Shown in pieces: positions 23,528 through 33,734 of a stretch of DNA of 40,045 bases. The stretch comes from Actinotignum timonense (GTDB taxonomy: Bacteria; Actinomycetota; Actinomycetes; Actinomycetales; Actinomycetaceae). The position numbers were made by a program, and so were the translations under genes. Each line of letters starts with the position of its first letter. The first letter of the stretch is position 1. The stretch covers positions 2,214,912-2,254,956 of the forward strand of contig NZ_LT706966.1 of assembly GCF_900155575.1 (NCBI RefSeq), read 5' to 3'. Under the pieces are notes generated by a model. The model did not search any database and was not told the DNA's origin. It saw only the letters and a list, made by a program, of their open reading frames with translations.

Positions 23528-23612
23528 CTTGGTACCCCCGCTCACGCGGGGAAAGCGGCCTACCTAGACAATATATTAAACCCAGAAATACCCACGCCTT
23601 AGCGTGGAAAAC
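23528..23612 (-). CRISPR. Degenerate two-repeat mini-CRISPR (copy 2) with a self-matching pseudo-spacer
   Basis: Psi-repeat 1 is 23584-23612, psi-repeat 2 is 23528-23556, and the pseudo-spacer between them is 27 nt. Hairpins CCACGC/GCGTGG and CCCCGC/GCGGGG are retained. On the minus strand the pseudo-spacer starts GGGTTTAATATATTGTC and the site at 23459-23443 reads GGGTTAAAGATATTGTC: 15 of 17 match, with mismatches at guide positions 6 and 9. Guide position 6 is normally unpaired in Cascade. Copy 2 also resembles copy 1 upstream of cas8e. Confidence 0.6.
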
Positions 23613-23710
23613 CGCTCGCTACGAGCCTAGTCGGTGGAGCCGAATCTGGAAAACCAACACACATGAGAACTTCTGCCAATCTTCCAAACCAGACGGCCAC
23701 CCCACAGTCC

Positions 23711-24700
23711 CTAAAACAACGCCACCTTCTCCGGCGGTGGGAAGATCGCGTCGAGCTCAGCGAGGTCCGCACCGCTCGGCTCCCACACCAGGGAGGCTGC
23801 ATTCTGGCGGACTTGCTGCGGCGTCGTCGCACCGGCAATAACGGAAGCCACGCACGGCCGCGAGGCCAACCACGACATCGCCACCTGCACCGGCGTCAAG
23901 CCGCGCGCCTGCGCAAACGCAACAAAAGCCTCAATCTGATCCCAGTCGGTGGACTCCAGCAGCGCTGCCTTCGAGTGCGCAATCCGCGAACCTTCCGGAG
24001 CCGCACCGCGCCGATACTTACCCGTCAACAAGCCGTTCGCCAGCGGGAAGTACGGGAAAATTCCCAGGCCGAAACGCTGCGCGGCCGGCACCACCTCGAG
24101 TTCCGCGCGCCGATCAATCAAGTTGTAATGCGACTCTGTCGCAATCGGCCCCACCAACCCGCGCGCAGCCGCCAGATGCGAGGCATCGGCAAGCTGCCAC
24201 CCGGCGTGGTTCGACGTCGCGTAATACCGAATTTTGCCCGCCCGCACCGCATCCGACAGCGCCTCGAGCGTCTCCTCGGGCGGCGTCACACCATCCGGCG
24301 TGTGATAAAAATACAAGTCAATCGCCTCTACGCCGAGCCGGCGCAACGATGCCTCCAAGGCCCGCGTCACGTAGCGCCGCGAACCGCGCGCCCCGTAATC
24401 CGCGCCGTTGCACCCCTGCATATCCATACCAAATTTTGTTATAACGACGACGCCGCGGGCCAGCTCACCCGCTTCCCGTAACGCCGTTCCGAACATAGTT
24501 TCCGAAAGGCCGGGTTCTTTGCCGTACACGTCGGCAAGGTCGAAGGTGGTGATTCCTTCTTCAAGCGCGGCCCGCACCACGGCATTCGTACCTTCTTGCG
24601 TTTCGGTTTGCGTGTGGGCGCGGCCAAAATTATTACCACCGATGCCGACGGCGGATACCATCAGGCCGGACTTCCCTACCGGGCGATACGTCATTGTCAT
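23711..24700 (-). CDS. Aldo/keto reductase
   Basis: 329-residue NADPH-dependent oxidoreductase of the AKR superfamily (TIM barrel). The catalytic tetrad is visible: D54 and Y59 in FDLADVYG, K89 in VVVITKFG, and H133 in YFYHTPDG. Later come the NHAGWQ and SHYNLIDRRAE segments and the cofactor-binding C-terminal part VIAGATTPQQVRQN. The substrate is unknown; the closest general type is the YghZ/Tas-like branch. The VVVITKF codons are unusually AT-rich for the gene (GTC GTC GTT ATA ACA AAA TTT) and coincide with the dispersed GGCGTCGTCGT motif. Single-gene unit beside the CRISPR relics. Confidence 0.9.
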   Translation of the reverse strand: MTMTYRPVGKSGLMVSAVGIGGNNFGRAHTQTETQEGTNAVVRAALEEGITTFDLADVYGKEPGLSETMFGTALREAGELARGVVVITKFGMDMQGCNGADYGARGSRRYVTRALEASLRRLGVEAIDLYFYHTPDGVTPPEETLEALSDAVRAGKIRYYATSNHAGWQLADASHLAAARGLVGPIATESHYNLIDRRAELEVVPAAQRFGLGIFPYFPLANGLLTGKYRRGAAPEGSRIAHSKAALLESTDWDQIEAFVAFAQARGLTPVQVAMSWLASRPCVASVIAGATTPQQVRQNAASLVWEPSGADLAELDAIFPPPEKVALF

Positions 24701-24858
24701 ACCGCCAGCCTAGCGGACGCCGAGCGCGCCCGTTCGGCAGCTCGGTTACGATGAGGGAACAGTGCTCACCTGTGAGCGGTGTTTTCAGGCGCAGCCTTGC
24801 AGGGAATTATGAGGCTCGGGGCGCGCCACCACCACCGAGGGAAAGAGGGTTTGCCACT

Positions 24859-25839
24859 ATGCCAGATTCTGCGGCGCAGCAGCACCAGCGAAACGGCTAT
24901 CCGGAGGGACCGCGCCCGATCCGGCGCGTCGTCCTCCTCACTAACCCGACCGCGGGAAAGGGCCGCGCCACGTCGCTAGCTGCCCATATGACCGCCGAGC
25001 TGCTCAAATATGGCATCGACGTGGTAGGGCACTACGCCACCACCGTCGCGGAAACTCGCAAGAATGCCAGATTAGCGCTGGCCGATCCTCATATCGACGC
25101 GTTGGTTGCCTGCGGTGGAGACGGATTGGCGAATCTCATCGTGCAGGAGCAGGCCGGCACCGGCAAGCCGCTCGGCTTAGTTGCGGGCGGAACCGGGAAC
25201 GATATTGCGCGCGGGCTTGGCATTCCGCTCGACGTCGCCGGAGCTGCCCGCACCATCGCGTCCGGGTATACAGTGATCACCGACCTGGGCCTGGCCATTC
25301 GCGAAGTAAACGGTGTTTCCCAACCCGAGCGCCGCTATTTTGCCTCGATCCTCGCCGCGGGGATCGATACCCGCATTAATGCTCGCGCCAAACAGATCCG
25401 GTGGCCGGGTGGCTCGGCCGCCTATTTCCTTGCGGTTCTTGCCGAAGTGGCGGCCATGCGCACCACCCCGCTCACCTTGAGTATCGACGGCGGCGAGCCC
25501 TTCACCCTGGAAGCTACCCTCTGCGCGGTGGGTAATACCCGCAGTTACGGAGGTGGGATCCGGATGTGCTCGCATGCGGATCCGCGTGATGGCAAGCTGG
25601 CCCTCACCGTCGTCGGCCCGGTATCGCGCCGCACCGCGGCCCGCAACCTTCGCAATATCTACACCGGAGATTTTTCCAAACTGCGCGATATCGTCACCCA
25701 GATTCAGGTCAACAGTGTTCGCCTGGAGATGCCCGGTCTTATTCCCGCGGTCGACGGCGAAGACCTCTTCCCCACCCCGCTCAGCGTAACGGTGGCCGCC
25801 GGTGCCGGCTGTTTCCTTGTTCCACCGCCGCGCCTGTAG
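24859..25839 (+). CDS. Diacylglycerol kinase-like lipid kinase
   Basis: 326-residue DAGK-catalytic-domain protein that probably phosphorylates diacylglycerol or a related lipid for phospholipid recycling. Visible motifs are LLTNPTAGKG (residues 26-35), GGDG at 86-89, and GGTGNDIARGLG at 110-121, which bind nucleotide and metal. The C-terminal beta-sandwich includes NTRSYGGGIRMC and PAVDGED. The canonical GGDGT reads GGDGL here, a mild deviation. The start was chosen for AGAGGG nine bases upstream and because family similarity begins soon after; an open frame of 55 more codons has none. Transcribed divergently from the aldo/keto reductase. Confidence 0.88.
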   Translation: MPDSAAQQHQRNGYPEGPRPIRRVVLLTNPTAGKGRATSLAAHMTAELLKYGIDVVGHYATTVAETRKNARLALADPHIDALVACGGDGLANLIVQEQAGTGKPLGLVAGGTGNDIARGLGIPLDVAGAARTIASGYTVITDLGLAIREVNGVSQPERRYFASILAAGIDTRINARAKQIRWPGGSAAYFLAVLAEVAAMRTTPLTLSIDGGEPFTLEATLCAVGNTRSYGGGIRMCSHADPRDGKLALTVVGPVSRRTAARNLRNIYTGDFSKLRDIVTQIQVNSVRLEMPGLIPAVDGEDLFPTPLSVTVAAGAGCFLVPPPRL

Positions 25840-25945
25840 CGGCCTTATGCGCGACGTAAACTAGCCCGGCGCTACCCGCGTCTCAGCCCAGCCACGCGCG
25901 CGTAGTAGTTCAACCAGCCCCACGGACGCAGCGCAGCCCAGCCCG

Positions 25946-27088
25946 CTAAGCGATCCGGTACATCCACCCGAAGGGATCTTCACGAGTACCGTTTTGGATG
26001 CCGGTGAGTTCCTCGTAGATCCGTTGGGCCACGGTATGGGTAGGCAGCTCGACGCTGAAATCTTCCCCGGTGAGCTGACCAATGGCAGTCACCACGGCCG
26101 CGGTCCCGCAGGCAAACATTTCCGCCACGCTACCGTCCTGAATTCCGCTTACCACATCGCGCAAAGCGAGGGTATCTTCGCGTACCTCCACCCCGGCGCG
26201 ACGCAGCAACTGCATAATGCACGAACGGGTATTACCGGGCAGGATATTGCCGGTAAGTTTCGGGGTGGCCACGCTACCGTCGGCGTAAACCACAAACACG
26301 TTCATCCCGCCCAGCTCATCAAGGTTCGTGGCGGTTGCGGCGTCGAGGAAAAGAACCTCATCGTAGCCGGCAGCGCCCGCGGTGACCTTGGGCAGCAGCG
26401 AGGCCGCGTAGTTCCCGCCGGTCTTCGCCGCGCCCATGCCGCCGGGGCCGGCGCGGTGGTAATCGGGTTCCACCCACACCTTGATGGGCTGGAAACCGTT
26501 GGGGAAATACGCCCCGGCCGGCGAGGCGAGCACGATGTACTCGTAGGCCGCGGCCGCCCGCACCCCGAGGAAAGCTTCCGAAGCGAAAATGAAGGGCCGC
26601 AGGTACAGCGATTCGCCCGCCGCTCCCGGAACCCAGCGCCGGTCCTGGCGCACCAGATCCACCAGCGAGGCCACGAAATCATCCACGGGCAGCTCCGGGA
26701 TAGCGAGCCGATGCCCGGAGAAGTTCAGGCGCGCCCCGTTGTAGGTGGGGCGGAATAGCCACAGCGATCCGTCCGCATGCCGGTAGGCTTTCAGGCCCTC
26801 AAAAACTTCCTGACCGTAGTGGAGCACCGCGCCGGCCGGGTCCAGGCTGAGCGGCCCGTAGGGCACGATGGCGTGGTTATGCCAGCCCTTTTCCGCGGTC
26901 CAGGTTGCCCGCGCCATATGATCGGTGAAGTAGCGGCCGAAACCGGGGCCGGCCAGGACCTGGCTGACCTCCTCTTCGCTGGCCGGGTGCTCATTCGGGT
27001 GCACAGCGAACCGCCCCGCGAGGCTATCTGCCGGCGCGGGGGTGGTAGCGGCAGCTTCCATTTCTTCCGGAGTCATCGGAACGCTCAT
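25946..27088 (-). CDS. ilvE: Branched-chain amino acid aminotransferase
   Basis: 380-residue fold-type IV PLP aminotransferase catalysing the last step of Val, Ile and Leu synthesis with glutamate. The PLP lysine is K222 in GAAKTGGNYAASL. Other family segments are YGQEVFEGLKAY, the RPTYNGARLNFS region, YLRPFIFASE and AACGTAAVVT-like EMFACGTAAVVTAIG. Length and N-terminal extension fit the actinobacterial/plant-like group II enzymes. AGAAAGAAGGA precedes the ATG. It follows leuB with 30 bp between, so the two are probably co-transcribed from the leuB promoter. Confidence 0.95.
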   Translation of the reverse strand: MSVPMTPEEMEAAATTPAPADSLAGRFAVHPNEHPASEEEVSQVLAGPGFGRYFTDHMARATWTAEKGWHNHAIVPYGPLSLDPAGAVLHYGQEVFEGLKAYRHADGSLWLFRPTYNGARLNFSGHRLAIPELPVDDFVASLVDLVRQDRRWVPGAAGESLYLRPFIFASEAFLGVRAAAAYEYIVLASPAGAYFPNGFQPIKVWVEPDYHRAGPGGMGAAKTGGNYAASLLPKVTAGAAGYDEVLFLDAATATNLDELGGMNVFVVYADGSVATPKLTGNILPGNTRSCIMQLLRRAGVEVREDTLALRDVVSGIQDGSVAEMFACGTAAVVTAIGQLTGEDFSVELPTHTVAQRIYEELTGIQNGTREDPFGWMYRIA

Positions 27089-27118
27089 ACCTGAGTCCTT
27101 CTTTCTTGGTGGTGATCC

Positions 27119-28189
27119 TTAACGGTTATCTTCCATAGCGGTGAGAATAGCATCCCCGATCTGGGTGGTTGTGCGGCGCAATGGTACACCGGCCGCCGCA
27201 GCAGCGGCGCGCGCTTCCATATCCCCCCGGATAGCCGCCTCAATACGCGCGGCCGGCCCGGCAAGCCCGAGGTGGCGCAGCATCAGCGCCACGGAGGCGA
27301 TGGTCGCCGTCGGATCGGCTTTCCCGGTCCCCGCAATATCCGGAGCCGAACCGTGGATCGGTTCGAACATGGAGGGGAAATCGCCTTCAGGGTTAATATT
27401 GCCCGACGCCGCAAGCCCCACTCCCCCGCTTACCGCCCCCGCTTCGTCGGTCAGAATATCGCCAAACAGATTATCCGTCACGATAACGTCGAAACGCTGC
27501 GGGTCGGTCACCAGGTAAATCGTGGCGGCATCCACATTGCAGTAATCAACGTTGACATTCGGGTACTCCGCGGCCAAGCGATCAACGGTGCGCTGCCAGA
27601 GTCCGCCCGCGTGCACGAGCACATTGGTTTTGTGGACGAGGGTGAGGTGGCGGCGGGGCCGGGAGGCGGCCAGCTCGAAAGCATAGCGCACCAAGCGCTC
27701 AGTTCCGTGAGCGGTGTTGACAGATACTTCCGTTGCCACTTCGGTGGGCATGCCACGGTGAACACTGCCGCCGTTGCCCGAGTACAGCCCTTCGGTCCCT
27801 TCGCGCACCACCACCAGGTCAATATTTCCCGGTTCCGCCAGCGGGGTGGGAACCCCGGGATAGAGCACACTGGGTCGCAAATTAACGTAGTGGTCAAAGG
27901 CGAAGCGCAGCCGCAGCAAAATCTCCCGCTCGAGGATTCCGGCAGGCACCCGCGGATCCCCGATAGCCCCGAGCAGCAGCGCATCATGCCCGGCCAGCGC
28001 CTCCAGATCCGCGGTGCTCAGGGTTTCCCCGGTATCCAGGTAGCGCTGCGCCCCGATACTATAGGGGGTCACGCTTAGTTCCGTGCTGCTCTCCGCCAGT
28101 GCAGCACGTAACACTTTAAGACCTTCGGGCACAATTTCCGGACCGATGCCATCCCCGGCAATAACGGCAAGATTAATAGAGGCGCGCAT
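27119..28189 (-). CDS. leuB: 3-isopropylmalate dehydrogenase
   Basis: 356-residue NAD-dependent decarboxylating dehydrogenase of leucine synthesis. The N-terminal [12 protein letters not shown], the substrate-binding arginines in [15 protein letters not shown], the [12 protein letters not shown] and [14 protein letters not shown] metal-binding segment, and [12 protein letters not shown] all fit. I chose the Met of [12 protein letters not shown], which starts right at the first strand. TATACT ends seven bases before it, so the mRNA may be leaderless; no Shine-Dalgarno is visible. An inverted repeat shared with ilvD lies just upstream. leuA, leuC and leuD are not in the window. Confidence 0.95.
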   Translation of the reverse strand: MRASINLAVIAGDGIGPEIVPEGLKVLRAALAESSTELSVTPYSIGAQRYLDTGETLSTADLEALAGHDALLLGAIGDPRVPAGILEREILLRLRFAFDHYVNLRPSVLYPGVPTPLAEPGNIDLVVVREGTEGLYSGNGGSVHRGMPTEVATEVSVNTAHGTERLVRYAFELAASRPRRHLTLVHKTNVLVHAGGLWQRTVDRLAAEYPNVNVDYCNVDAATIYLVTDPQRFDVIVTDNLFGDILTDEAGAVSGGVGLAASGNINPEGDFPSMFEPIHGSAPDIAGTGKADPTATIASVALMLRHLGLAGPAARIEAAIRGDMEARAAAAAAGVPLRRTTTQIGDAILTAMEDNR

Positions 28190-28218
28190 GTGAATGAGTA
28201 TACGAGATCCGTCCACCT

Positions 28219-28239
28219 AGTGAGACCAAACATCTCACT
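28219..28239. promoter_or_regulatory. Inverted-repeat operator upstream of leuB
   Basis: AGTGAGA-N7-TCTCACT, with a perfect 7-bp arm pair, centred about 40 bp before the leuB start and beside a possible -10 (TATACT). The same arms and spacing occur upstream of ilvD. Confidence 0.65.
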
Positions 28240-28365
28240 TTGCGAGACGCCCGCGCGCGGCGTGACGGCGCGAAGATGCGTTCTTTCGGGAGGTTAGGTA
28301 CGTCTCCTGGAGCCGGCGCCGCTCTCCTCGTAGAATTGAATTCTTGAATCTCTGGAGGCAAGGTT

Positions 28366-29547
28366 ATGGCGTTCGATTCAACTATCGTCATTGTTGGCGG
28401 TGCTCGCATCCCCACGGGGAAGTTCCGCGGCTATTACGCGACTACTCCCGCGCATGAATTAGGTGCAGCGGCGGCGCGCGCGGCGGCGGAGCGAGCCGGC
28501 ATCCCGATGGCGGATGTGGATGATTTCGTGGTGGGTTGCGTGGGCCAGACCGGTGCCGATGCCTATATTTCCCGCCGTATCGCGCTCACCGCCGGGGCAC
28601 GCGCCTCCTCCACTGCCCTGACTGTCAATCGGGTGTGCGGCTCCGGGGTGCAGGCGTTGGCCAGCGGCGCGAGCGCCCTGCGCTCGGGGGACGCGCGCAT
28701 CGTCATGGCCGGCGGTGCGGAAAATATGACGCGCCAGCCGGTGATGGATTTTTCGCGGGCCGGTCACCTCGATGGGCCCGAGCACGTGGATGGCACATTT
28801 TCGCTGATTTCTGATCCGTTCTCGGGCCGGCCGATGGGCTGGACGGCGGAGCGGGTGGCGGAAAAATTCGGTATTTCGCGCGCCGAGCAGGATGCTTTTG
28901 CGGCCCAATCCCAGGCCCGCGCCCAGGCTGCCATCGCATCCAGGGCTTTCGATAAGGAAAAGGTCCCTTTCACGATTGATGCCGGGAAGCCAACGGAGCG
29001 CGTCGTCGTTGCTGAAGAGTATCCGCGCACGGGCGTGACCGTTGAAACGCTCAGCCACTTGCGCCCCGTTTTTGCCGCGCACGGCACCGTGACGGCCGGT
29101 AATTCTTCCGGGATTAACGACGGCGCAGCCATGCTTGTCCTCATGCGGGAAGAGGATGCGATTGCGGCGGGTGTGGATATTCTGGGTGAGCTGGTGGATG
29201 TGGCTACCGTCGGCGTGGAACCGGAGTATATGGGCTATGCCCCGCGCCTGGCTATTGAGAAGGTGCTGGAGCGCACCGGCCTGAGCCGGGCGGATATTGG
29301 TTGGGTGGAGCTTAATGAGGCTTTTGCCTCCCAGGCGATTGCGGTGATTCGCGATGCGGAGTTGGATCCAGAGATCGTTAATCCGCTGGGCGGAGCGATT
29401 GCGCTGGGACATCCGGTGGGGGCCTCGGGAGCGATTATTTCGCTGCGCGCCCTCCTCAACCAGCGCGAACGCGGAATTGAGCATTCACTTGTGACGCTGT
29501 GTATTGGCGGCGGGCAGGGCATCGCTGCAATTATTCGCGCCCGCTAG
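28366..29547 (+). CDS. Thiolase, acetyl-CoA C-acyltransferase
   Basis: 393-residue thiolase-superfamily enzyme (acetoacetyl-CoA thiolase or 3-ketoacyl-CoA thiolase). The acylated nucleophile is C91 in NRVCGSG. H349 in ALGHPVGASGA and C379 in TLCIGGGQG complete the active site, and NEAFASQA supplies the usual Asn. GGAGG lies before the ATG, and TAGAAT near 28331 is a possible -10. Divergent from leuB and independent of its neighbours, so the pathway (fatty-acid oxidation, acetoacetyl-CoA formation) cannot be told from context. Confidence 0.93.
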   Translation: MAFDSTIVIVGGARIPTGKFRGYYATTPAHELGAAAARAAAERAGIPMADVDDFVVGCVGQTGADAYISRRIALTAGARASSTALTVNRVCGSGVQALASGASALRSGDARIVMAGGAENMTRQPVMDFSRAGHLDGPEHVDGTFSLISDPFSGRPMGWTAERVAEKFGISRAEQDAFAAQSQARAQAAIASRAFDKEKVPFTIDAGKPTERVVVAEEYPRTGVTVETLSHLRPVFAAHGTVTAGNSSGINDGAAMLVLMREEDAIAAGVDILGELVDVATVGVEPEYMGYAPRLAIEKVLERTGLSRADIGWVELNEAFASQAIAVIRDAELDPEIVNPLGGAIALGHPVGASGAIISLRALLNQRERGIEHSLVTLCIGGGQGIAAIIRAR

Positions 29548-29587
29548 CGGCACCCCGCCCGCTAGTAGTGTCGCGGGCGCGGTAAAG

Positions 29588-29670
29588 GCGGACAATCCCT
29601 GTCCGCGAACAGCGAGTGCCCCGCCCACGAACAGCGGCGGTTGCGCCCCCGCCGCCGCGCCGCAACCGCC
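29588..29670. terminator. Hairpins between thiolase and the UPF0210 gene
   Basis: GCGGACA/TGTCCGC (29588-29606) and GGCGGTTGCG/CGCAACCGCC (29636-29670) lie between convergent genes. No U-run follows either, so termination is only likely. Confidence 0.4.
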
Positions 29671-29672
29671 GC

Positions 29673-31040
29673 CTAATTCTTGAATGCGTGTACCGGCGCC
29701 GGGATGGTGCCCCCGCGGGCGATGAAGGCCGCGCTGGAATAGGGGCTGACCGGCATGACCGGCGCGCTGCCAAGCAGCCCGCCGAATTCCACGGTATCGC
29801 CTTCGCTCAATCCTGTTGCGGGGATGACTCGCACGGCGGTGGTCTTGGAGTTCATGATGCCGATGGCGGCTTCGTCGGCGATCATGCCGGCGATGGTCGC
29901 GGCCGGGGTATCCCCGGGCACCGCGATCATATCCAGACCCACCGAGCAAATCGCGGTCATGGCTTCGAGTTTGGCCAGGCTAATGGCGCCGAGCCGCGCG
30001 GCTTCGATCATGCCTTCGTCCTCCGAGACCGGGATGAAGGAACCGGAGAGCCCGCCCACGTGCGAGCAAGCCATGAGCCCGCCCTTCTTCACCGCGTCAT
30101 TGAGGAGGGCGAGGGCCGCGGTGGTGCCGTGGGCGCCCACGCGTTCCAGGCCCATGGCTTCCAGGGCCCGCGCCACCGAATCTCCCACTTCCGGGGTGGG
30201 AGCCAAAGAAAGATCGACAACACCGAAGGGCACCCCGAGGCGCTGGGCGGCCAGCTGCCCCACCAGCTCCCCCATGCGGGTGATCTTGAAAGCACTGCGC
30301 TTGATTTCTTCCGCGAGTTCATCGAAGGAAGCACCTTCCGCAGCCGTAATCGCCCGGGTAATAACGCCCGGCCCGGAAACCCCGACAGACACCACGCAAT
30401 CGGGCATTTCCACCCCGTGAAAAGCCCCGGCCATGAAGGGGTTATCCCCCACCGAATTAGCAAAAACGACCAGTCGAGCAGCCCCGGAACCCTTATCTGT
30501 GCGAGCGGCGAGCTCGCAAATGGTCTGCCCCATGCGCGCCACCGCGCTCATATTAATTCCGGCGCGCGACGTCCCAATATTGACGGAGGAGCACACCACC
30601 GAGGTGGCGGCCAGCGCGGCAGGAATCGAATCGATAAGCGCCTCATCCGCGCGCGTCATGCCCTTTTCCACCAGGGCGGAGAACCCACCCACGAAATCCA
30701 CGCCGATATCCCGGGCGCATTCATCGAGCATAACCGCCCACGGGGTGAGGTCCTTTTCCCCGCTTGCCGCGGCCACCATAGCAATCGGGGTCACGGAAAT
30801 GCGCTTATTAATAATGGGGATGCCCAGTTCCGCTTCGATTTCCTGGGCTACCGGCACCAGGCGCGCGGCACGCTCCATAATGCGGGCGCGGGCCCGTTCG
30901 CGAGCGCGCTCGCCATCAGAATCCGCGCAGTCGAGCAGGGAAATTCCCATGGTGACGGTGCGGATATCGAGGCGATCCTCGCGAATCATCGCGAGGGTTT
31001 CCAGAATGTTGTGGGCAGTAGGCTCACTGCTGGCATACAT
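29673..31040 (-). CDS. UPF0210 (DUF711) family protein
   Basis: 455-residue member of the UPF0210/PFL-like family, about the family's usual length. Characteristic stretches include [27 protein letters not shown] at the N-terminus, [48 protein letters not shown] and [14 protein letters not shown] at the end. The biochemical role is not established as far as I know. The start is the Met of MYASSEP, with GGGAG about eight bases upstream; a longer open frame (His/Asn/Thr-rich) comes from the repetitive spacer DNA. It follows an ACT-domain UPF0237 gene, an arrangement found in many bacteria, so the small protein probably regulates or binds it. Confidence 0.88.
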   Translation of the reverse strand: MYASSEPTAHNILETLAMIREDRLDIRTVTMGISLLDCADSDGERARERARARIMERAARLVPVAQEIEAELGIPIINKRISVTPIAMVAAASGEKDLTPWAVMLDECARDIGVDFVGGFSALVEKGMTRADEALIDSIPAALAATSVVCSSVNIGTSRAGINMSAVARMGQTICELAARTDKGSGAARLVVFANSVGDNPFMAGAFHGVEMPDCVVSVGVSGPGVITRAITAAEGASFDELAEEIKRSAFKITRMGELVGQLAAQRLGVPFGVVDLSLAPTPEVGDSVARALEAMGLERVGAHGTTAALALLNDAVKKGGLMACSHVGGLSGSFIPVSEDEGMIEAARLGAISLAKLEAMTAICSVGLDMIAVPGDTPAATIAGMIADEAAIGIMNSKTTAVRVIPATGLSEGDTVEFGGLLGSAPVMPVSPYSSAAFIARGGTIPAPVHAFKN

Positions 31041-31210
31041 AGGTATTCTCCCGTTCCTGTGCGCGTTCCCATGCACGTTGGTGTGCGTATTCCCGTGCGT
31101 GCTATTGTGCGCGTTCTCGCTTCTGTGCGTAGCTCCCGTGCGCGCTGCTATGCCGTTCGTGTACGCCGGCCGGCTATAGGCACCGGACCGGCCCATTACA
31201 CCGGCCGACC
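31041..31210. repeat. GTGCG-rich imperfect repeats between the UPF0237 and UPF0210 genes
   Basis: The spacer contains at least six units of the type TCCCGTGCGYGYT at roughly 14-16 bp intervals, e.g. TGTGCGCGTTCC, TGTGCGTATTCC, CGTGCGTGCTAT and TGTGCGCGTTCT. There is no gene. It is much longer than spacers within other operons here. Confidence 0.5.
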
Positions 31211-31477
31211 CTATACGCGATGCATGGCGCGGAAAATGGAATCCGCCTGCACGTGAATCTCGAGTGCTTCTGCGGCGCCCAGCTCCGCCATGGCCTGCTG
31301 CACCTGGGTGATGGAGCTACCCTCCGGGAGCGCCACTTCGAGGATCATGGTGAAGTACTCATCCATGAGGGTTTGCGTCACGTTGATAATATTCACCCCG
31401 AGGCGGGCGAGTTCAGCGGAGACGGCCGCAATAATTCCGGTGCGGTCCACTCCGGTCACAGTCATGATGGCTTTCAT
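31211..31477 (-). CDS. ACT-domain protein, UPF0237 family
   Basis: 88 residues forming one ACT domain: [23 protein letters not shown], then [18 protein letters not shown] and a helix with the closing strand EALEIHVQ. It matches the UPF0237/GcvR-like small regulators that bind amino acids. AGAGG is close before the ATG. Upstream of and on the same strand as the UPF0210 gene, with the repetitive spacer between; the conserved pairing in other genomes suggests a shared function. Confidence 0.92.
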   Translation of the reverse strand: MKAIMTVTGVDRTGIIAAVSAELARLGVNIINVTQTLMDEYFTMILEVALPEGSSITQVQQAMAELGAAEALEIHVQADSIFRAMHRV

Positions 31478-31530
31478 GGCCTCTATTGTGCCACGCCGCT
31501 ACGACAGTTTTTCGCCCGCTATCGCCCCAC

Positions 31531-32346
31531 CTACTTCAGCGGCGCGAGGAATTGGTCCAGGTTGCCATTATTCGGGTCGCTCACCAGTTTCTCGTCGATA
31601 ACAACGGCGGGAATGTACTTCATGCCGTCCGCGAGGAATTGTTCGCGCAGCTGCTTGAGGAGGGGCAGGTACTCATCCCCGGCCAGCGTGGCGCGCAAGC
31701 TTTCCAGTTGCGCCGCATCCAGGCCCACCCGGGTCGCGAATTCCTCAATGAGCTTCGGATCGGGCTGCTGGCGCTGGGCACGATCCACGTGCTTGACCAC
31801 CGGGATGGAGCCTTCTTTGTAGAGCAGCTCGTGGAAATCGAGGTATTTATCCGGGGCGTTAACCGCGAACCACACTTCAGCCTGTTCGCCCTTGACGCTG
31901 TAGGGCGATTCCTCGAAGCGCATATTCGGGTGGTAGACCAGGGTGATCTTCCCGTCTTTAGCCATCTGAATGAGTTCTTCGCCGTGGTCGCGCACCAGGT
32001 CATTGCACCAGGGGCACCAGTAATCGGAGTACACCCGCACCACCGGCTTGCCTTCGTTGACGCTTCCGGCTACCCCGTCCGCCCCGATGGGAATGCCGCC
32101 CCATTGATCGAGGGGAGCCGGGATTTTCTCCGTCACCACATTGGCGCCGCGCTGGATGGGCACCAGATGAGCGGGTTCTTTAGTCGCGCTCGGAGTCGCG
32201 GTTGCGGTGGGCCCGCTGGGCGCCGTCGTACTATCAGTGGTGGCGGCCACGGTAGGTTTCACCCCCGGTGCGTCTGAAGTATCGGTGCAGGCAGCAAGGC
32301 CGAAGGCCAGTACCCCGAGGAAAGCGAAAGCGGAACGACGACGCAT
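31531..32346 (-). CDS. Thioredoxin-fold (DsbA-like) lipoprotein
   Basis: 271-residue exported oxidoreductase. Signal sequence MRRRSAFAFLGVLAFGLAAC has a lipobox with the lipidated Cys at 20. A Thr/Ala/Pro-rich linker follows to about residue 60, then a DsbA/thioredoxin domain with active site CPWC at 111-114 in YSDYWCPWCND. A helical insert follows, and the cis-Pro region is VPAVVIDEKLV-like (YIPAVVIDEKL). Probably makes or isomerises disulfides in cell-surface proteins. The start was chosen for GGGAGAAAGG upstream. Downstream of the ilvBNC terminator and not part of that operon. Confidence 0.9.
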   Translation of the reverse strand: MRRRSAFAFLGVLAFGLAACTDTSDAPGVKPTVAATTDSTTAPSGPTATATPSATKEPAHLVPIQRGANVVTEKIPAPLDQWGGIPIGADGVAGSVNEGKPVVRVYSDYWCPWCNDLVRDHGEELIQMAKDGKITLVYHPNMRFEESPYSVKGEQAEVWFAVNAPDKYLDFHELLYKEGSIPVVKHVDRAQRQQPDPKLIEEFATRVGLDAAQLESLRATLAGDEYLPLLKQLREQFLADGMKYIPAVVIDEKLVSDPNNGNLDQFLAPLK

Positions 32347-32384
32347 CTGCGGCCTTTCTCCCAACAGAACTGAACTCATGCAAA

Positions 32385-32421
32385 CCGGCCCACCCGCGGT
32401 ACCTTGCCGCGAGCGGGCCGG
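32385..32421 (-). terminator. Terminator beyond ilvC
   Basis: CCGGCCC-ACC-CGCGG pairs with CCGCG-AGC-GGGCCGG, and TTTG follows on the minus strand. It lies between ilvC and the downstream lipoprotein gene. The 140 bp between it and ilvC hold several GCACCGT repeats (32515-32555). Confidence 0.65.
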
Positions 32422-32561
32422 CTAACTGGCGCTCATCCTAGCCGCCCCACCTGGGAACGGCAACAACGGCGGTCACGTCCCGCGCGCCCACAGCGCGCCC
32501 GGTTTCGCGCACCGTCACGAACGCACCGTCATGCACCGTGCGCGCACCGTGGTCACGTCGC

Positions 32562-33635
<1,074 letters not shown>

Positions 33636-33734
33636 TTATCTCGGTTTCGGTTTCGTTGCGGTCACGGCGCCGCGTTGCGTGCGGGCCCGTATTAAGTACG
33701 ACGACGCCGCCAGCTGGCCGCGCGCCGCTCTGGC

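Noticed and set aside
24694-25839. Longer start for the lipid kinase
   Set aside because: The first 55 codons lack a ribosome-binding site and have no conserved content; the inner ATG has AGAGGG at good spacing.
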